Of a DNA stretch of 23,075 nucleotides, positions 1 through 7,384 are shown piece by piece (positions within the stretch are counted from its first letter, which is position 1; the number at the start of each line of letters is the position of its first letter). Origin of the DNA: RGIG9115 sp045644665 (GTDB lineage Bacteria > Bacillota > Clostridia > UBA1381); NCBI GenBank assembly GCA_045644665.1, contig JAZRHH010000022.1, positions 1 to 23,075 on the forward strand, given 5' to 3'. Both the position numbers and the translations under genes were made by a program. The notes beneath the pieces are model-generated. The model worked only from the letters and a program-made list of their open reading frames with translations, did not search any database and was not told where the DNA came from.

Positions 1-289
1 CACGAACGCCTTCCTGTATAGCAGACATAAGGCTGCCTGTTATAGCACGGTTTGGGCCTACCTCAATAAATACATGTGGTATACCTGTATCGTCACATAA
101 CGGGCTACGGTTACACTCTGCAACCTCTGCATTTTCTAAGATTGTTTCAAGATTCCATTTTGCACGAGTTAATTCCTCAGATGCAATAGCACGGCGATAA
201 GCCTCTTTTTTATCCTCGCTGAAGGTAGTGCCTGCTCTAACAAGAGTATCCGCCACCTTTGCAACTACTTCATTGTAATCAAAAGACAT
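1..289 (-). CDS. Class I (Fe-S) fumarase-type hydratase, alpha subunit, partial; probable mesaconase alpha
   Basis: The first 96 residues of the alpha (N-terminal) subunit of a two-subunit class I fumarase/L-tartrate dehydratase-type enzyme; the rest lies beyond the left edge. The stretch PLCDDTGIPHVFIEVG (residues 63-78) is the family's first conserved block, and Cys65 fits the first of three ligands of the catalytic 4Fe-4S cluster. The ATG at 289 follows a strong AAGGAGG site 8 nt upstream and lies 14 bp downstream of the beta gene, so the order is beta then alpha. These enzymes add water across fumarate, mesaconate or related diacids in the cytoplasm. Because the operon also encodes a CitDEF lyase, and methylaspartate ammonia-lyase is nearby, I infer mesaconase (mesaconate to (S)-citramalate). 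Fumarase or tartrate dehydratase cannot be excluded from sequence alone. Confidence 0.85.
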   Translation of the reverse strand, partial: MSFDYNEVVAKVADTLVRAGTTFSEDKKEAYRRAIASEELTRAKWNLETILENAEVAECNRSPLCDDTGIPHVFIEVGPNRAITGSLMSAIQEGVR

Positions 290-303
290 ACGAATTTCCC
301 TCC

Positions 304-813
304 TTAAAACATACTCTGACCGTGAGCGGCCGCAATAATGCAAGGGAATTCTTCCACTTGCAATTCATAAAATGCTTCCATACCAAGCTCCGGATGTGCA
401 ACACAGCGCTTAGCTTTAACCTTACTGTTAAGGAGCGCTGTAACGGGAGCTATTACCGCGTAAACGGCGTTGTATTCGTTAAACATTTCTACAGTTTCTT
501 TTTTAAGTGCACCTTTACCTAAATGCATTCTGATACCTGCTTTTGTAAGCTGTGGCATAGTACCCTCAATCTCAAGCTTGTTACTTGAAGTAGGACCTAC
601 ACCTGCAGGGCTTACTGCTGTGTGGAAAATTACACTGCCCTGCAGGTTAATGTCGTGTTCTTCCAATGTGCCTTCGTCAATCATTTCAACTATCTTTGGA
701 AGCACAGCGTCACGACCTGCATATATTATGCCGGAGACATTTACAATGTCTCCGACTTTAAGCTCACTTAGCACTTCATCAGTAAAAGGTGCTGTTATTG
801 TTCTGATTTCCAT
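304..813 (-). CDS. Class I fumarase-type hydratase, beta subunit; probable mesaconase beta
   Basis: A 169-residue protein of the right length for the swivelling beta domain of class I fumarases, tartrate dehydratases and mesaconases. Visible family blocks are the N-terminal LKVGDIVNVSG, DAVLPKIVEMID, VGPTSSNKLE and, near the end, HPELGMEAFYELQVEEFP. In typical fumarases the third block reads GPTT..RMD; here Lys stands where the substrate-binding Arg is usual, which fits an altered diacid specificity but does not prove it. The ATG at 813 has an AAAGGAAAGGG region upstream. The gene lies 33 bp after the 301-residue gene and 14 bp before the alpha gene, all on one strand, so co-transcription is very likely. 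The mesaconase assignment is inferred from context; membership of the fumarase beta family is directly supported. Confidence 0.88.
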   Translation of the reverse strand: MEIRTITAPFTDEVLSELKVGDIVNVSGIIYAGRDAVLPKIVEMIDEGTLEEHDINLQGSVIFHTAVSPAGVGPTSSNKLEIEGTMPQLTKAGIRMHLGKGALKKETVEMFNEYNAVYAVIAPVTALLNSKVKAKRCVAHPELGMEAFYELQVEEFPCIIAAAHGQSMF

Positions 814-846
814 AATTGTATCCCTTTCCTTTATAGATTTTGGGGA

Positions 847-1752
847 TTAGTGATTTAAAGAACCCTTTGGTGAGTATGTAGCTTCTGGATAGTAAGCATC
901 AATTACACGCTTAACAAGAAGTACCTGCTTAGCACGCTTCTTAGCATCTGCTTCTGTAGAATCCCAGCTGTGTGTTTGTGCAACTGAACCACCTGTCTTT
1001 AAGTAGATAGGAGATGCAACACGAATCATTTCAGGAACTTCGTAGTGACGGATAAATCCACCTGATGAAGCAGGGTTTTCTGTATGACAGTCGATAGGAA
1101 TATCGATAGCTGAACGAACAGCTGCAAGGTGCTGGAGCTGATAGTCTCTTACGATATTGAATGAGTCAGCACCGATGTCCTGAAGAAGCTTTGCAGAACA
1201 TGGGTTACCATGACCTGAGTGAGCTGACATCTTAAACTTGCAATCTTCTGGAAGAAGACCTGCTTCACGAGCCTTGCCGAGTGCCCACAAGCATCCCTCA
1301 TCGTATACGAGGAAAGTACGTACGCCCAAACGAGCAGCACGACGTACATCTTCCATAGCTCTTACTACCTGATCCTGACCGCGTAGACGGTAACCCATAC
1401 GTACGCCTTCAGGGCTCTTAACAGATGCACTTGTATCTGTTGTAGCACGTGGACCTACAGCTAGTACTAATTCTACCTGATATTCTTTAGCTAAATCTAC
1501 CATACCTGTGATGTCTTCATCAGAAAGAGTCCAGATACCCTTTGTCTGTGTTACACGGTGAATGTAGAAGCCGAGTCTGTCAACTTCTTCGAGCAATGCT
1601 TTCATTACCTTTGGTCCCTGGATACCAGGTACCTCAAAACGGTATTGGCAACCGTCATCAAAACGCTTCTCTGAGTCAGGAAGCTGATAAAGGTCTCCAC
1701 CCGGTTGGCCAATTGACTCCAAAAATGCTCTTGTTTCTTCCATTGTGTTCAT
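847..1752 (-). CDS. Uncharacterised TIM-barrel-like protein (peptidase U32-like) in the citramalate lyase/mesaconase operon
   Basis: A 301-residue soluble protein without signal peptide or membrane segment. From about residue 90 it shows a regular strand/helix alternation (VELVLAVGP, VRTFLVYDEG, FKMSAHSG, ADSFNIVRD, IPIDCHTEN, PIYLKTGGS), as expected of a TIM barrel. It resembles proteins often labelled peptidase U32 family, but I see no protease active site and would not call it a peptidase. Polar clusters likely to form the pocket are SAHSGHGNPCS and DCHTENPASSGGF. The ATG at 1752 follows AGGAGG by 8 nt. It lies 45 bp after citF and 33 bp before the hydratase beta gene. Arginine codons are mostly CGT, unlike the AGA-rich his genes, suggesting high expression. 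Function unknown; context points to glutamate/mesaconate catabolism. Confidence 0.8.
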   Translation of the reverse strand: MNTMEETRAFLESIGQPGGDLYQLPDSEKRFDDGCQYRFEVPGIQGPKVMKALLEEVDRLGFYIHRVTQTKGIWTLSDEDITGMVDLAKEYQVELVLAVGPRATTDTSASVKSPEGVRMGYRLRGQDQVVRAMEDVRRAARLGVRTFLVYDEGCLWALGKAREAGLLPEDCKFKMSAHSGHGNPCSAKLLQDIGADSFNIVRDYQLQHLAAVRSAIDIPIDCHTENPASSGGFIRHYEVPEMIRVASPIYLKTGGSVAQTHSWDSTEADAKKRAKQVLLVKRVIDAYYPEATYSPKGSLNH

Positions 1753-1797
1753 AATAAATTCCTCCTGTTTTATAAAAAATTTTAATTTTAAACTTGT

Positions 1798-3360
1798 TTA
1801 GTCTCGCTTAATCTGGCGAATGACATCAATTACTGTTCCATCACGATATTCTACGATACAGGTAATTTTGTCTGTTGTTTCAATAGGCTTTGGTACGCCT
1901 GTAAGCGAATAAGCTGTTTCAAGCAGCTCTTCAATAGATACTGTTTTAATTCCAGCCTTTTGGAGATCTTCTTTTAACATCTCGTAACTTTTGTGCTTTG
2001 GATTAAGTGCTATGCCCGCTTCGGTAACAACAACTGCTACAGAAGAACCCGGAGTACAGCAGGTAAATACCTTATTTACTACTGACGGAATTCTGCCACG
2101 GACAATAGGAAGTGTTACGATAGAAATATCTGCTCCGTCTGCAACATCGGGACCTCCGCCGATGCCTGACATCATCTCACCGTTTGAACCGGTTAAGATA
2201 TTGATATTAAAATCTACGTCAATTTCAAGTGCACCTAAAACACCGAAATTAAGCTTATCAAGAGAGCAACTCTTGTTAAACATATTAGCATACATAGAAT
2301 TGTCTATTTCTATGATACTTGGCTCTTCAACAATAGCTCTTGCTGCTACTGCATCAAATGACTGTGAGCAAAGCAGTGTACGAACAAGACCCTTCTTGTG
2401 CATTTCAACAATATTCGCTGTCATTCCACCAAGAGCATAACTTGCCTGGATACCTGCTTTTTCTGTGTGTTCAGCAAGGAAATCTGTACAAGCGATACTT
2501 ATTGCACCTGCTCCTGTCTGGAAAGAATATCCGTCTTTGAAGAGTCTGCTTGCTGCCATAACATCAGCCGCGCGCTGTGCGATAAGAAGGTCGCGAGGAT
2601 TTTTTGTCTTACGGGCAGCACCTGCTCCAATTTTTGCAGAGTCACCAATCTGGTCAACCTTTACAACATAATCCACATACATCTGTGAAATAGAGATTGG
2701 AACGCAAGGGTATGGAACCAAATTGTCTGTAATTACTACTACGTTTTCAGCACAGGTTGCATCAATAAATGAATAACCAAGTGAGCCACAGGCATTTGGT
2801 CCAACCTGTCCTGTACAGTTTCCAAAGTCATCTGCTGCAGATGCACCGATGAAAGCTACGTCAATGGACAAATCTCCGGTTTCAACAGCGTGAGGACGAG
2901 CGCCATGAGGACGAAGTATAACCGGCTCTGCAAGTTCCAGACCGTCAACTACTGCATCGCCAAGCTCACCACGAATACCACTTGCCTGAATACGATTGAT
3001 AGTACCGTCTTTTACAAAATCCACGATTGACGGATTTTTAATATTTACAACTGCACTTGGTGCAAATCGAAGACCCTTGATACCAAGCTCTTTAATAGCT
3101 GAAAGCACCTGTCCGATTATATAGTCGCCTTCTCTGAAACTGTGGTGGAAAGAAATAGTCATTCCGTCACTAAGGCCTGTTGCCTTTATTGCCGCCTTTA
3201 AATCCGGCATAAGCTTTGTTTCTGCCGCGCCACGTTTACTTGGCTTTCTGCGAGAGCATACCGGCTTATCTGCCTCGATCAACTCTCTTGGTCCGGCATA
3301 AGGCTTTACTATGTAATTGCCGATTTTTTCCGGCAATTCACGTCCTACTGCATTAATCAT
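1798..3360 (-). CDS. citF: Citrate/citramalate lyase alpha subunit (acyl-ACP:substrate acyl-carrier transferase)
   Basis: A 520-residue CitF, normal length for the alpha chain. In this lyase family alpha swaps the acetyl group on the carrier-protein thioester for the incoming acid (citrate or citramalate), forming the acyl-ACP that CitE cleaves. Family blocks include FHHSFREGDYIIGQVL, ITDNLVPYPCVPISISQMYVD, the glycine-rich GAGAARKTKNPRDLL, and GSNGEMMSGIGGGPD in the CoA-transferase-like C-terminal part. The ATG overlaps the citE stop by 4 nt (ATGA) and follows GGGGAGGAG, so translation is coupled. With methylaspartate ammonia-lyase and a mesaconase-like hydratase in the neighbourhood, I infer citramalate as the physiological substrate. 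Sequence alone does not separate the two substrates. Confidence 0.93.
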   Translation of the reverse strand: MINAVGRELPEKIGNYIVKPYAGPRELIEADKPVCSRRKPSKRGAAETKLMPDLKAAIKATGLSDGMTISFHHSFREGDYIIGQVLSAIKELGIKGLRFAPSAVVNIKNPSIVDFVKDGTINRIQASGIRGELGDAVVDGLELAEPVILRPHGARPHAVETGDLSIDVAFIGASAADDFGNCTGQVGPNACGSLGYSFIDATCAENVVVITDNLVPYPCVPISISQMYVDYVVKVDQIGDSAKIGAGAARKTKNPRDLLIAQRAADVMAASRLFKDGYSFQTGAGAISIACTDFLAEHTEKAGIQASYALGGMTANIVEMHKKGLVRTLLCSQSFDAVAARAIVEEPSIIEIDNSMYANMFNKSCSLDKLNFGVLGALEIDVDFNINILTGSNGEMMSGIGGGPDVADGADISIVTLPIVRGRIPSVVNKVFTCCTPGSSVAVVVTEAGIALNPKHKSYEMLKEDLQKAGIKTVSIEELLETAYSLTGVPKPIETTDKITCIVEYRDGTVIDVIRQIKRD

Positions 3361-4256
3361 AGTAACTCCTCCCCTATACTTATTCCGGCAGCTTCTGCCT
3401 GTGCCAATGTTGTTCTTGCACGCAGCTCCATAGGTTTATCTATCATACTGCCGTCCAATGTGACAGCACCTTTCTTTTGCTGCTTTCCTTCTTCTACTGC
3501 CTGAAGAACTCGAAGTGCATATTTAATTTCTTTTGCACTTGGTGTAAAGAAAGAATTAACTACATCAATCTGCCTTGGATGAACACAGGTTTTACCATCA
3601 AAACCGAGGTTTCGGGTAAGTGCTGTGTCTTCCTTAAGACCTTCCACGTCATTTATATCTGAGAAAACTGCGTCAATAGCCTCAACGCCTGCATGTCGAC
3701 AAGCTGTAAGCAAAGCATTTCTAGCATAAAATATCTCAACACCTGCTTTTGTACGCTGTGATTTCATGCTGGCAGTAAAGTCTTCTGCTCCCAGCGCAAG
3801 TGCTACTACACGTGGGTCTGCTGTTGCAATCTCATAAGCGTTGATTAAACCAAGATATGATTCAATATTGCACCAAACCTCAATTTTACCAACTTCCATG
3901 CCTGCAGCTTCTTCTATTTCAGTAATACGCTGACAAATACGGATAACCTCTTCTTTGTATTCCACCTTAGGAATACGGATAGCATCCGGATTTGCACGAA
4001 CTGCTGCTTCCAGATCTTCGTCTATGTACTCGGAATAAATACCATTTACACGGATAATAACGTACTTGTTAGCCGGTCTGTGATAGCGAACCGTATTGTA
4101 TACAAGAAGTCGGGCAGCGTCCTTTTCGGATAAAGGAACAGAGTCCTCTAGGTCGTAAACCAGGCAATCTTCGTTATAGAATGCAGCCTGTATCATATTA
4201 ATAGGACTTGCACCACTGACATAAAGAGATGTTCTCTTAAGTTTAGCAGTTTGCAT
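3357..4256 (-). CDS. citE: Citrate/citramalate lyase beta subunit (acyl-ACP lyase)
   Basis: A 299-residue CitE of the HpcH/HpaI-CitE TIM-barrel family. It cleaves the acyl-ACP made by CitF, releasing pyruvate (from citramalate) or oxaloacetate (from citrate) and regenerating acetyl-ACP. Recognisable blocks are TSLYVSGASP near the N-terminus, CLVYDLEDSVP with the acidic metal-binding region, VIIRVNGIYSEYIDEDL, and ALALGAEDFTASM in the middle. A GTG at 4259 is also in frame, but the ATG at 4256 overlaps the citD stop in a TGATG arrangement and is 10 nt from AAGGGG, so I prefer it. CitE forms the lyase complex with CitD and CitF. The family also contains malyl-CoA and citramalyl-CoA lyases; the adjacent citD and citF make the ACP-dependent lyase much more likely. 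Confidence 0.93.
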   Translation of the reverse strand: MQTAKLKRTSLYVSGASPINMIQAAFYNEDCLVYDLEDSVPLSEKDAARLLVYNTVRYHRPANKYVIIRVNGIYSEYIDEDLEAAVRANPDAIRIPKVEYKEEVIRICQRITEIEEAAGMEVGKIEVWCNIESYLGLINAYEIATADPRVVALALGAEDFTASMKSQRTKAGVEIFYARNALLTACRHAGVEAIDAVFSDINDVEGLKEDTALTRNLGFDGKTCVHPRQIDVVNSFFTPSAKEIKYALRVLQAVEEGKQQKKGAVTLDGSMIDKPMELRARTTLAQAEAAGISIGEELL

Positions 4257-4552
4257 CACTTATCCACCCCTTTCCAGTCAAATTGGGTTCCTGTAGCATT
4301 GCAGCATGCAGCTTGCATTCTGGAACGAATAATCCACTCAAGTGCTCCTCTGTCTACAGCTTCCACCATTGCATCTTTAATGCCAAAGTCCTCCAAAACC
4401 TCAGTTATGGTAGCAATAATTGCATCGCCAAACTGTGCTTTAACAACACTTTGTAGCTGGATGTCCAAGCCACCACCGGGATTGGGCGAAATGCTGATTT
4501 GGATATCGCTGGATTCCAGCGTTCCGACCATTGCGGCCTGCTTAATTTCCAT
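4256..4552 (-). CDS. citD: Citrate/citramalate lyase gamma subunit (acyl carrier protein)
   Basis: A 98-residue acyl carrier subunit, matching the usual CitD length. The N-terminal block VGTLESSD is diagnostic; Ser14 is in the position known to carry the phosphoribosyl-dephospho-CoA prosthetic group. The block VVKAQFGDAIIATI matches the family's EKQFG core. I start at the ATG at 4552, because the protein then opens MEIKQAAMVGTLESSD, collinear with known CitD proteins; a GTG at 4561 in the same frame would add three residues and is less likely. A GAAGG site lies 11 nt upstream. It is the first gene of the operon, with a promoter about 100 bp upstream. No citC, citX or citG (acetylation and prosthetic-group genes) is in the window, so these must lie elsewhere if the lyase is active. 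Confidence 0.92.
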   Translation of the reverse strand: MEIKQAAMVGTLESSDIQISISPNPGGGLDIQLQSVVKAQFGDAIIATITEVLEDFGIKDAMVEAVDRGALEWIIRSRMQAACCNATGTQFDWKGVDK

Positions 4553-4652
4553 TAACAACACAACCTTCTGTTAAATTTTAGTTTGTCTTTGGAGTCTTAC
4601 CTACATAATTATAGTAATCCTTTTTTGATTATGACTTAAACCCCTATTATAT

Positions 4653-4680
4653 ATTGTAACAGTAAAATGAAATTTGTAAA
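4653..4680 (-). promoter_or_regulatory. Predicted promoter of the citDEF-mesaconase operon
   Basis: On the minus strand, TTTACA (4680-4675) and TACAAT (4658-4653) are separated by 16 bp, with TG one base before the -10 box (extended -10). It is correctly placed about 100 bp upstream of citD, after the end of the MutS-like gene. Predicted by eye. Confidence 0.6.
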
Positions 4681-4714
4681 TGGAATTTTTATAACTACAT
4701 GGAATTTTCATAAC
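4680..4714 (-). repeat. Tandem 16-bp direct repeats abutting the cit promoter -35 box (putative regulator site)
   Basis: Two copies of GTTATRAAAATTCCAT on the minus strand (4714-4699 and 4695-4680) differ at one base and are spaced 19 bp start to start. The promoter-proximal copy shares its last base with the -35 box. This arrangement is typical of activator sites, but no regulator gene is in the window. Confidence 0.5.
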
Positions 4715-4784
4715 AGCGTTTTGTCAAAAAATAAATCAAATCTTTTGTTATAAAATACTATTTACTTAAAATTCGCTGTTACTC

Positions 4785-6521
4785 TTATATTCCGTCTATA
4801 AGCATTTCGTAGGTAACACCGTATTTTTCAGCTATATCTCTTGCATAAGACATTCCGGACGGCGGTGCAACCTCTACTTTAAAGGAGCGCCTTCCTCCCT
4901 CACTTTGCACGATAAGAGACGAAGCCTGTGATTTGGTATTTTCAAGATTAAGTTCCCCAACAGACTCACCAAGCTTATGCATATGGGTATTGTATATAGT
5001 TCTGACTGACTTTTTTAAAAGAGCTCTTACTGAATCCTTTGCTATGTAATAACCCTCTTCAAAAGATGTTGTAGAAAAAGATTCATTTAAAAGATACAAG
5101 CTATCCTTTGTGCAGGAGTTGTAATCTTCTTTAAAACGTATACACTCCTCGCCCAGTCTGCCCAAATCAAGCGTTTTGTCTTCATCTGCCGGAAAATGGG
5201 TGTAAATGCAGTCAACAGGCTTATAACGGAAGGAATTTGCAGGAACAAAGATGCCGCCCTGAGCAAGTGCATACATAATACCAATACCCTGTGTCACTGT
5301 AGTCTTTCCACCTCGGTTTGCACCAGTCAAAATATAAACTGTATGTTCCCTGTCAAAATTCAAATCATTTGTAACAATATCTTCCTTTTCCACGCCCGAA
5401 ATCGCAAGTTTAAGGTTGTAAAATCCCTTTGCCTCCATCTGTACGTTATCATTGTCGGTGACACTCGCTTCACAGAAAGTGTAATCTTTAGCAAGGCTTT
5501 TTTCAATAAACTCAGCAAACCTTATGTAATATACAAACTCAGGAATTACATGAGAAATATTTACAACAGCAACATCTGCATATTTATTAAGTGTATCACG
5601 AAGCTTTTTAAGCAGCATATCAAGCATTTTACCTGCAACATTTGAAAGGTAAATTGTGGAATTTGTCATTCCATCACCATCTGCAATATTTGCTATAGTT
5701 TCACTTGATACACCGCCTCCGCCTAAGGCTGTCATTCCTGCAAGTGCCACTTTAGATCTGGCATTTATGAATTTGGTAAGCACCCCTTCGCCATCGAAGC
5801 TCGTTTGGGCAGGATGAAAATGCATATCTCCGTCCCAGCCAGTTCCCTCTTGTATTTTTTGTTTTGCGCCTATCGCGTCCGCAAAATTACTTACTATTCC
5901 GGATTTTTTAAAGTACTTATTATTAATCGAAATAAGGCCTAATCCGGTGGCTTCAAACCTCTCATTTACATTTATACCAACAGTAACACTCTTTACCTCA
6001 GAAGATTGGATTTTGAGCGATGCGATATCTGCTTTCATTTCACCGAAATTGGCATCGTGATAAAGCTTTTCAATATATTTTCCAAATCCCCTCAGTCCCT
6101 CCGACTCCACTGCATTTTCTGCAAAACATTCCTGCATTGCCTCTACACAGCTTATATAATCATTGAGCTCATCCATTCTGCGAAGCAGATGCCAAATGCC
6201 CATTTTTTCATCGGAGTTTAAATGATGCACACCAAAATTGCGTATAAATTCAAACTTGTCAAAAAGTTCTACCATACGTTTTCTAAGGTCGGGGAATTTT
6301 AAAATATCACAAAAAATCTTCTGTCTGTACTTTGCAACCCTTGGGTCTTTTGTCATATTGGAAATTACATCCATTATCATATTATATTCCTTAGGGCTAT
6401 CGGTAAGTTTTTTGCATAACACATCAAGGGACAAATCATGACAGGTAGTTTCTGAAAGCTTTTTATATTCCACTCCCTCAAAATCCGGATAAAGAATACT
6501 ATATTTTCTTTTGATTTTCAT
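4785..6521 (-). CDS. MutS-family ATPase lacking the mismatch-recognition domain
   Basis: A 578-residue protein with a C-terminal MutS-type ABC ATPase domain: Walker A GANRGGKTT (residues 400-408), Walker B region LYLLNESFS (475-483), and NTHMH (511-515) where MutS has its conserved His. The Walker B acid pair is Asn-Glu instead of the usual Asp-Glu. The N-terminal 380 residues look like the helical core/clamp of MutS; no MutS domain I is seen, and the protein is much shorter than MutS (about 850). It is also shorter than MutS2 and has no Smr domain. A TTG start at 6536 is possible, but the ATG at 6521 has GGAAGG 7 nt upstream and is chosen. The gene follows the AAC(3)-family gene by 29 bp and probably shares its transcript. 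Function unknown; DNA-structure binding is the family expectation, not shown here. Confidence 0.8.
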   Translation of the reverse strand: MKIKRKYSILYPDFEGVEYKKLSETTCHDLSLDVLCKKLTDSPKEYNMIMDVISNMTKDPRVAKYRQKIFCDILKFPDLRKRMVELFDKFEFIRNFGVHHLNSDEKMGIWHLLRRMDELNDYISCVEAMQECFAENAVESEGLRGFGKYIEKLYHDANFGEMKADIASLKIQSSEVKSVTVGINVNERFEATGLGLISINNKYFKKSGIVSNFADAIGAKQKIQEGTGWDGDMHFHPAQTSFDGEGVLTKFINARSKVALAGMTALGGGGVSSETIANIADGDGMTNSTIYLSNVAGKMLDMLLKKLRDTLNKYADVAVVNISHVIPEFVYYIRFAEFIEKSLAKDYTFCEASVTDNDNVQMEAKGFYNLKLAISGVEKEDIVTNDLNFDREHTVYILTGANRGGKTTVTQGIGIMYALAQGGIFVPANSFRYKPVDCIYTHFPADEDKTLDLGRLGEECIRFKEDYNSCTKDSLYLLNESFSTTSFEEGYYIAKDSVRALLKKSVRTIYNTHMHKLGESVGELNLENTKSQASSLIVQSEGGRRSFKVEVAPPSGMSYARDIAEKYGVTYEMLIDGI

Positions 6522-6550
6522 TTTTACACCTTCCAAACAGGGTCATTACT

Positions 6551-7330
6551 TTAAATTTCTTCATACAAATACTCAGGAATATCCCTCGGCTCAAGACACA
6601 AATGCTCGTCAACCTTACTATATATAGCCAAAAGAACTTTCATACATTTTTTTGCATCACAAATTTTAACTTCTGCATTTCCGAGCTTTCCGGATGTTTG
6701 AACGCCTTTTGAAATAAACATTTTTTCAAAATTTCCAAAATTCTGGTAGCCTGTTGCACCATGGTGCTGAAATTGGTGAGTGATTTGTTTGCCCTCATAG
6801 TCTGTTACCGTAACATTCCATATTGTAGGGTCAAATCTATCATTAAGTCCTGCAGCCTCATCAACTGCGTGTATAAATGTATTTCTGTCGTGGTTCACTC
6901 CTATGAGCAAAATCTTTGCACCAATCTCTGCAAGACGATACCAAGAGCCGCCAACAGGAGCAGGCGTTTGTGCATTCTCTTCTCCATTAACAAACTCTTT
7001 GGCATTTTTACCTGTTGCCCACACAGAATGACTTGGATGAAGCGAACGGATACCGTCGCTGCGAAAAGCCGCAACCGTAGGAACAGCACCAATACATGGA
7101 ATTGTGGTTTTAACATCATAAATTGGATTTTCCGGAGTTACAACCGCCCAAGTATGTGTTGGAATTATAAATAATCCCTCGGATAAATATTCTTTGAATG
7201 TGTCGATAAGTCCGTCAACACCACCCTCAACTTCTCCAATGGATTTAAAGGAAGTGTGAATCAAAACTGTATCATCCGGCTTTATTCCCATATCTTTAAG
7301 TTGTTCTTTTAGATATTTTTTTGTAAACAT
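6551..7330 (-). CDS. AAC(3)-family acetyltransferase (YokD-like)
   Basis: A 259-residue protein, normal length for the aminoglycoside 3-N-acetyltransferase family. Family blocks are present in order: DDTVLIHTSFKSIG (19-32), IIPTHTW (55-61), SLHPSHSVWATG (96-107) with the conserved His, and ILLIGVNHDRNTFIHAVDEAA (split across 140-160). These enzymes use acetyl-CoA to acetylate an amino group; many chromosomal members such as Bacillus YokD have no established resistance role, so the true substrate is unknown. The ATG at 7330 follows AAGGAG by 8 nt. A TATAAT box lies 27 bp upstream of the start, and the MutS-like gene follows on the same transcript. Nothing nearby (integrase, IS, other resistance genes) suggests a mobile resistance cassette. 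Confidence 0.85.
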   Translation of the reverse strand: MFTKKYLKEQLKDMGIKPDDTVLIHTSFKSIGEVEGGVDGLIDTFKEYLSEGLFIIPTHTWAVVTPENPIYDVKTTIPCIGAVPTVAAFRSDGIRSLHPSHSVWATGKNAKEFVNGEENAQTPAPVGGSWYRLAEIGAKILLIGVNHDRNTFIHAVDEAAGLNDRFDPTIWNVTVTDYEGKQITHQFQHHGATGYQNFGNFEKMFISKGVQTSGKLGNAEVKICDAKKCMKVLLAIYSKVDEHLCLEPRDIPEYLYEEI

Positions 7331-7356
7331 AATATATTCTCCTTAATTTCACACCT

Positions 7357-7384
7357 ATTATAAGATGAAAATACTTCAATCAAA
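7357..7384 (-). promoter_or_regulatory. Predicted promoter of the AAC(3)-like/MutS-like unit
   Basis: On the minus strand, TTTGAT (7384-7379) and a perfect TATAAT (7362-7357) are 16 bp apart, giving a short leader before the ATG at 7330. The -35 box overlaps the edge of the structured element at 7382-7499. Confidence 0.55.

Noticed and set aside
4251..4574. 107-codon plus-strand frame over citD
   Set aside because: Shadow of citD, which has its prosthetic-group serine motif and correct length on the other strand.
4711..4781. 8-bp inverted repeat TAACAGCG/CGCTGTTA after the MutS-like gene, considered as a terminator
   Set aside because: The arms are 55 nt apart with no adjacent T-run; this could occur by chance in AT-rich DNA and one arm overlaps the direct repeats.
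6551..7330. Acquired aminoglycoside resistance gene
   Set aside because: Family membership is clear, but there is no mobile context, and many chromosomal members of this family have no proven resistance activity.
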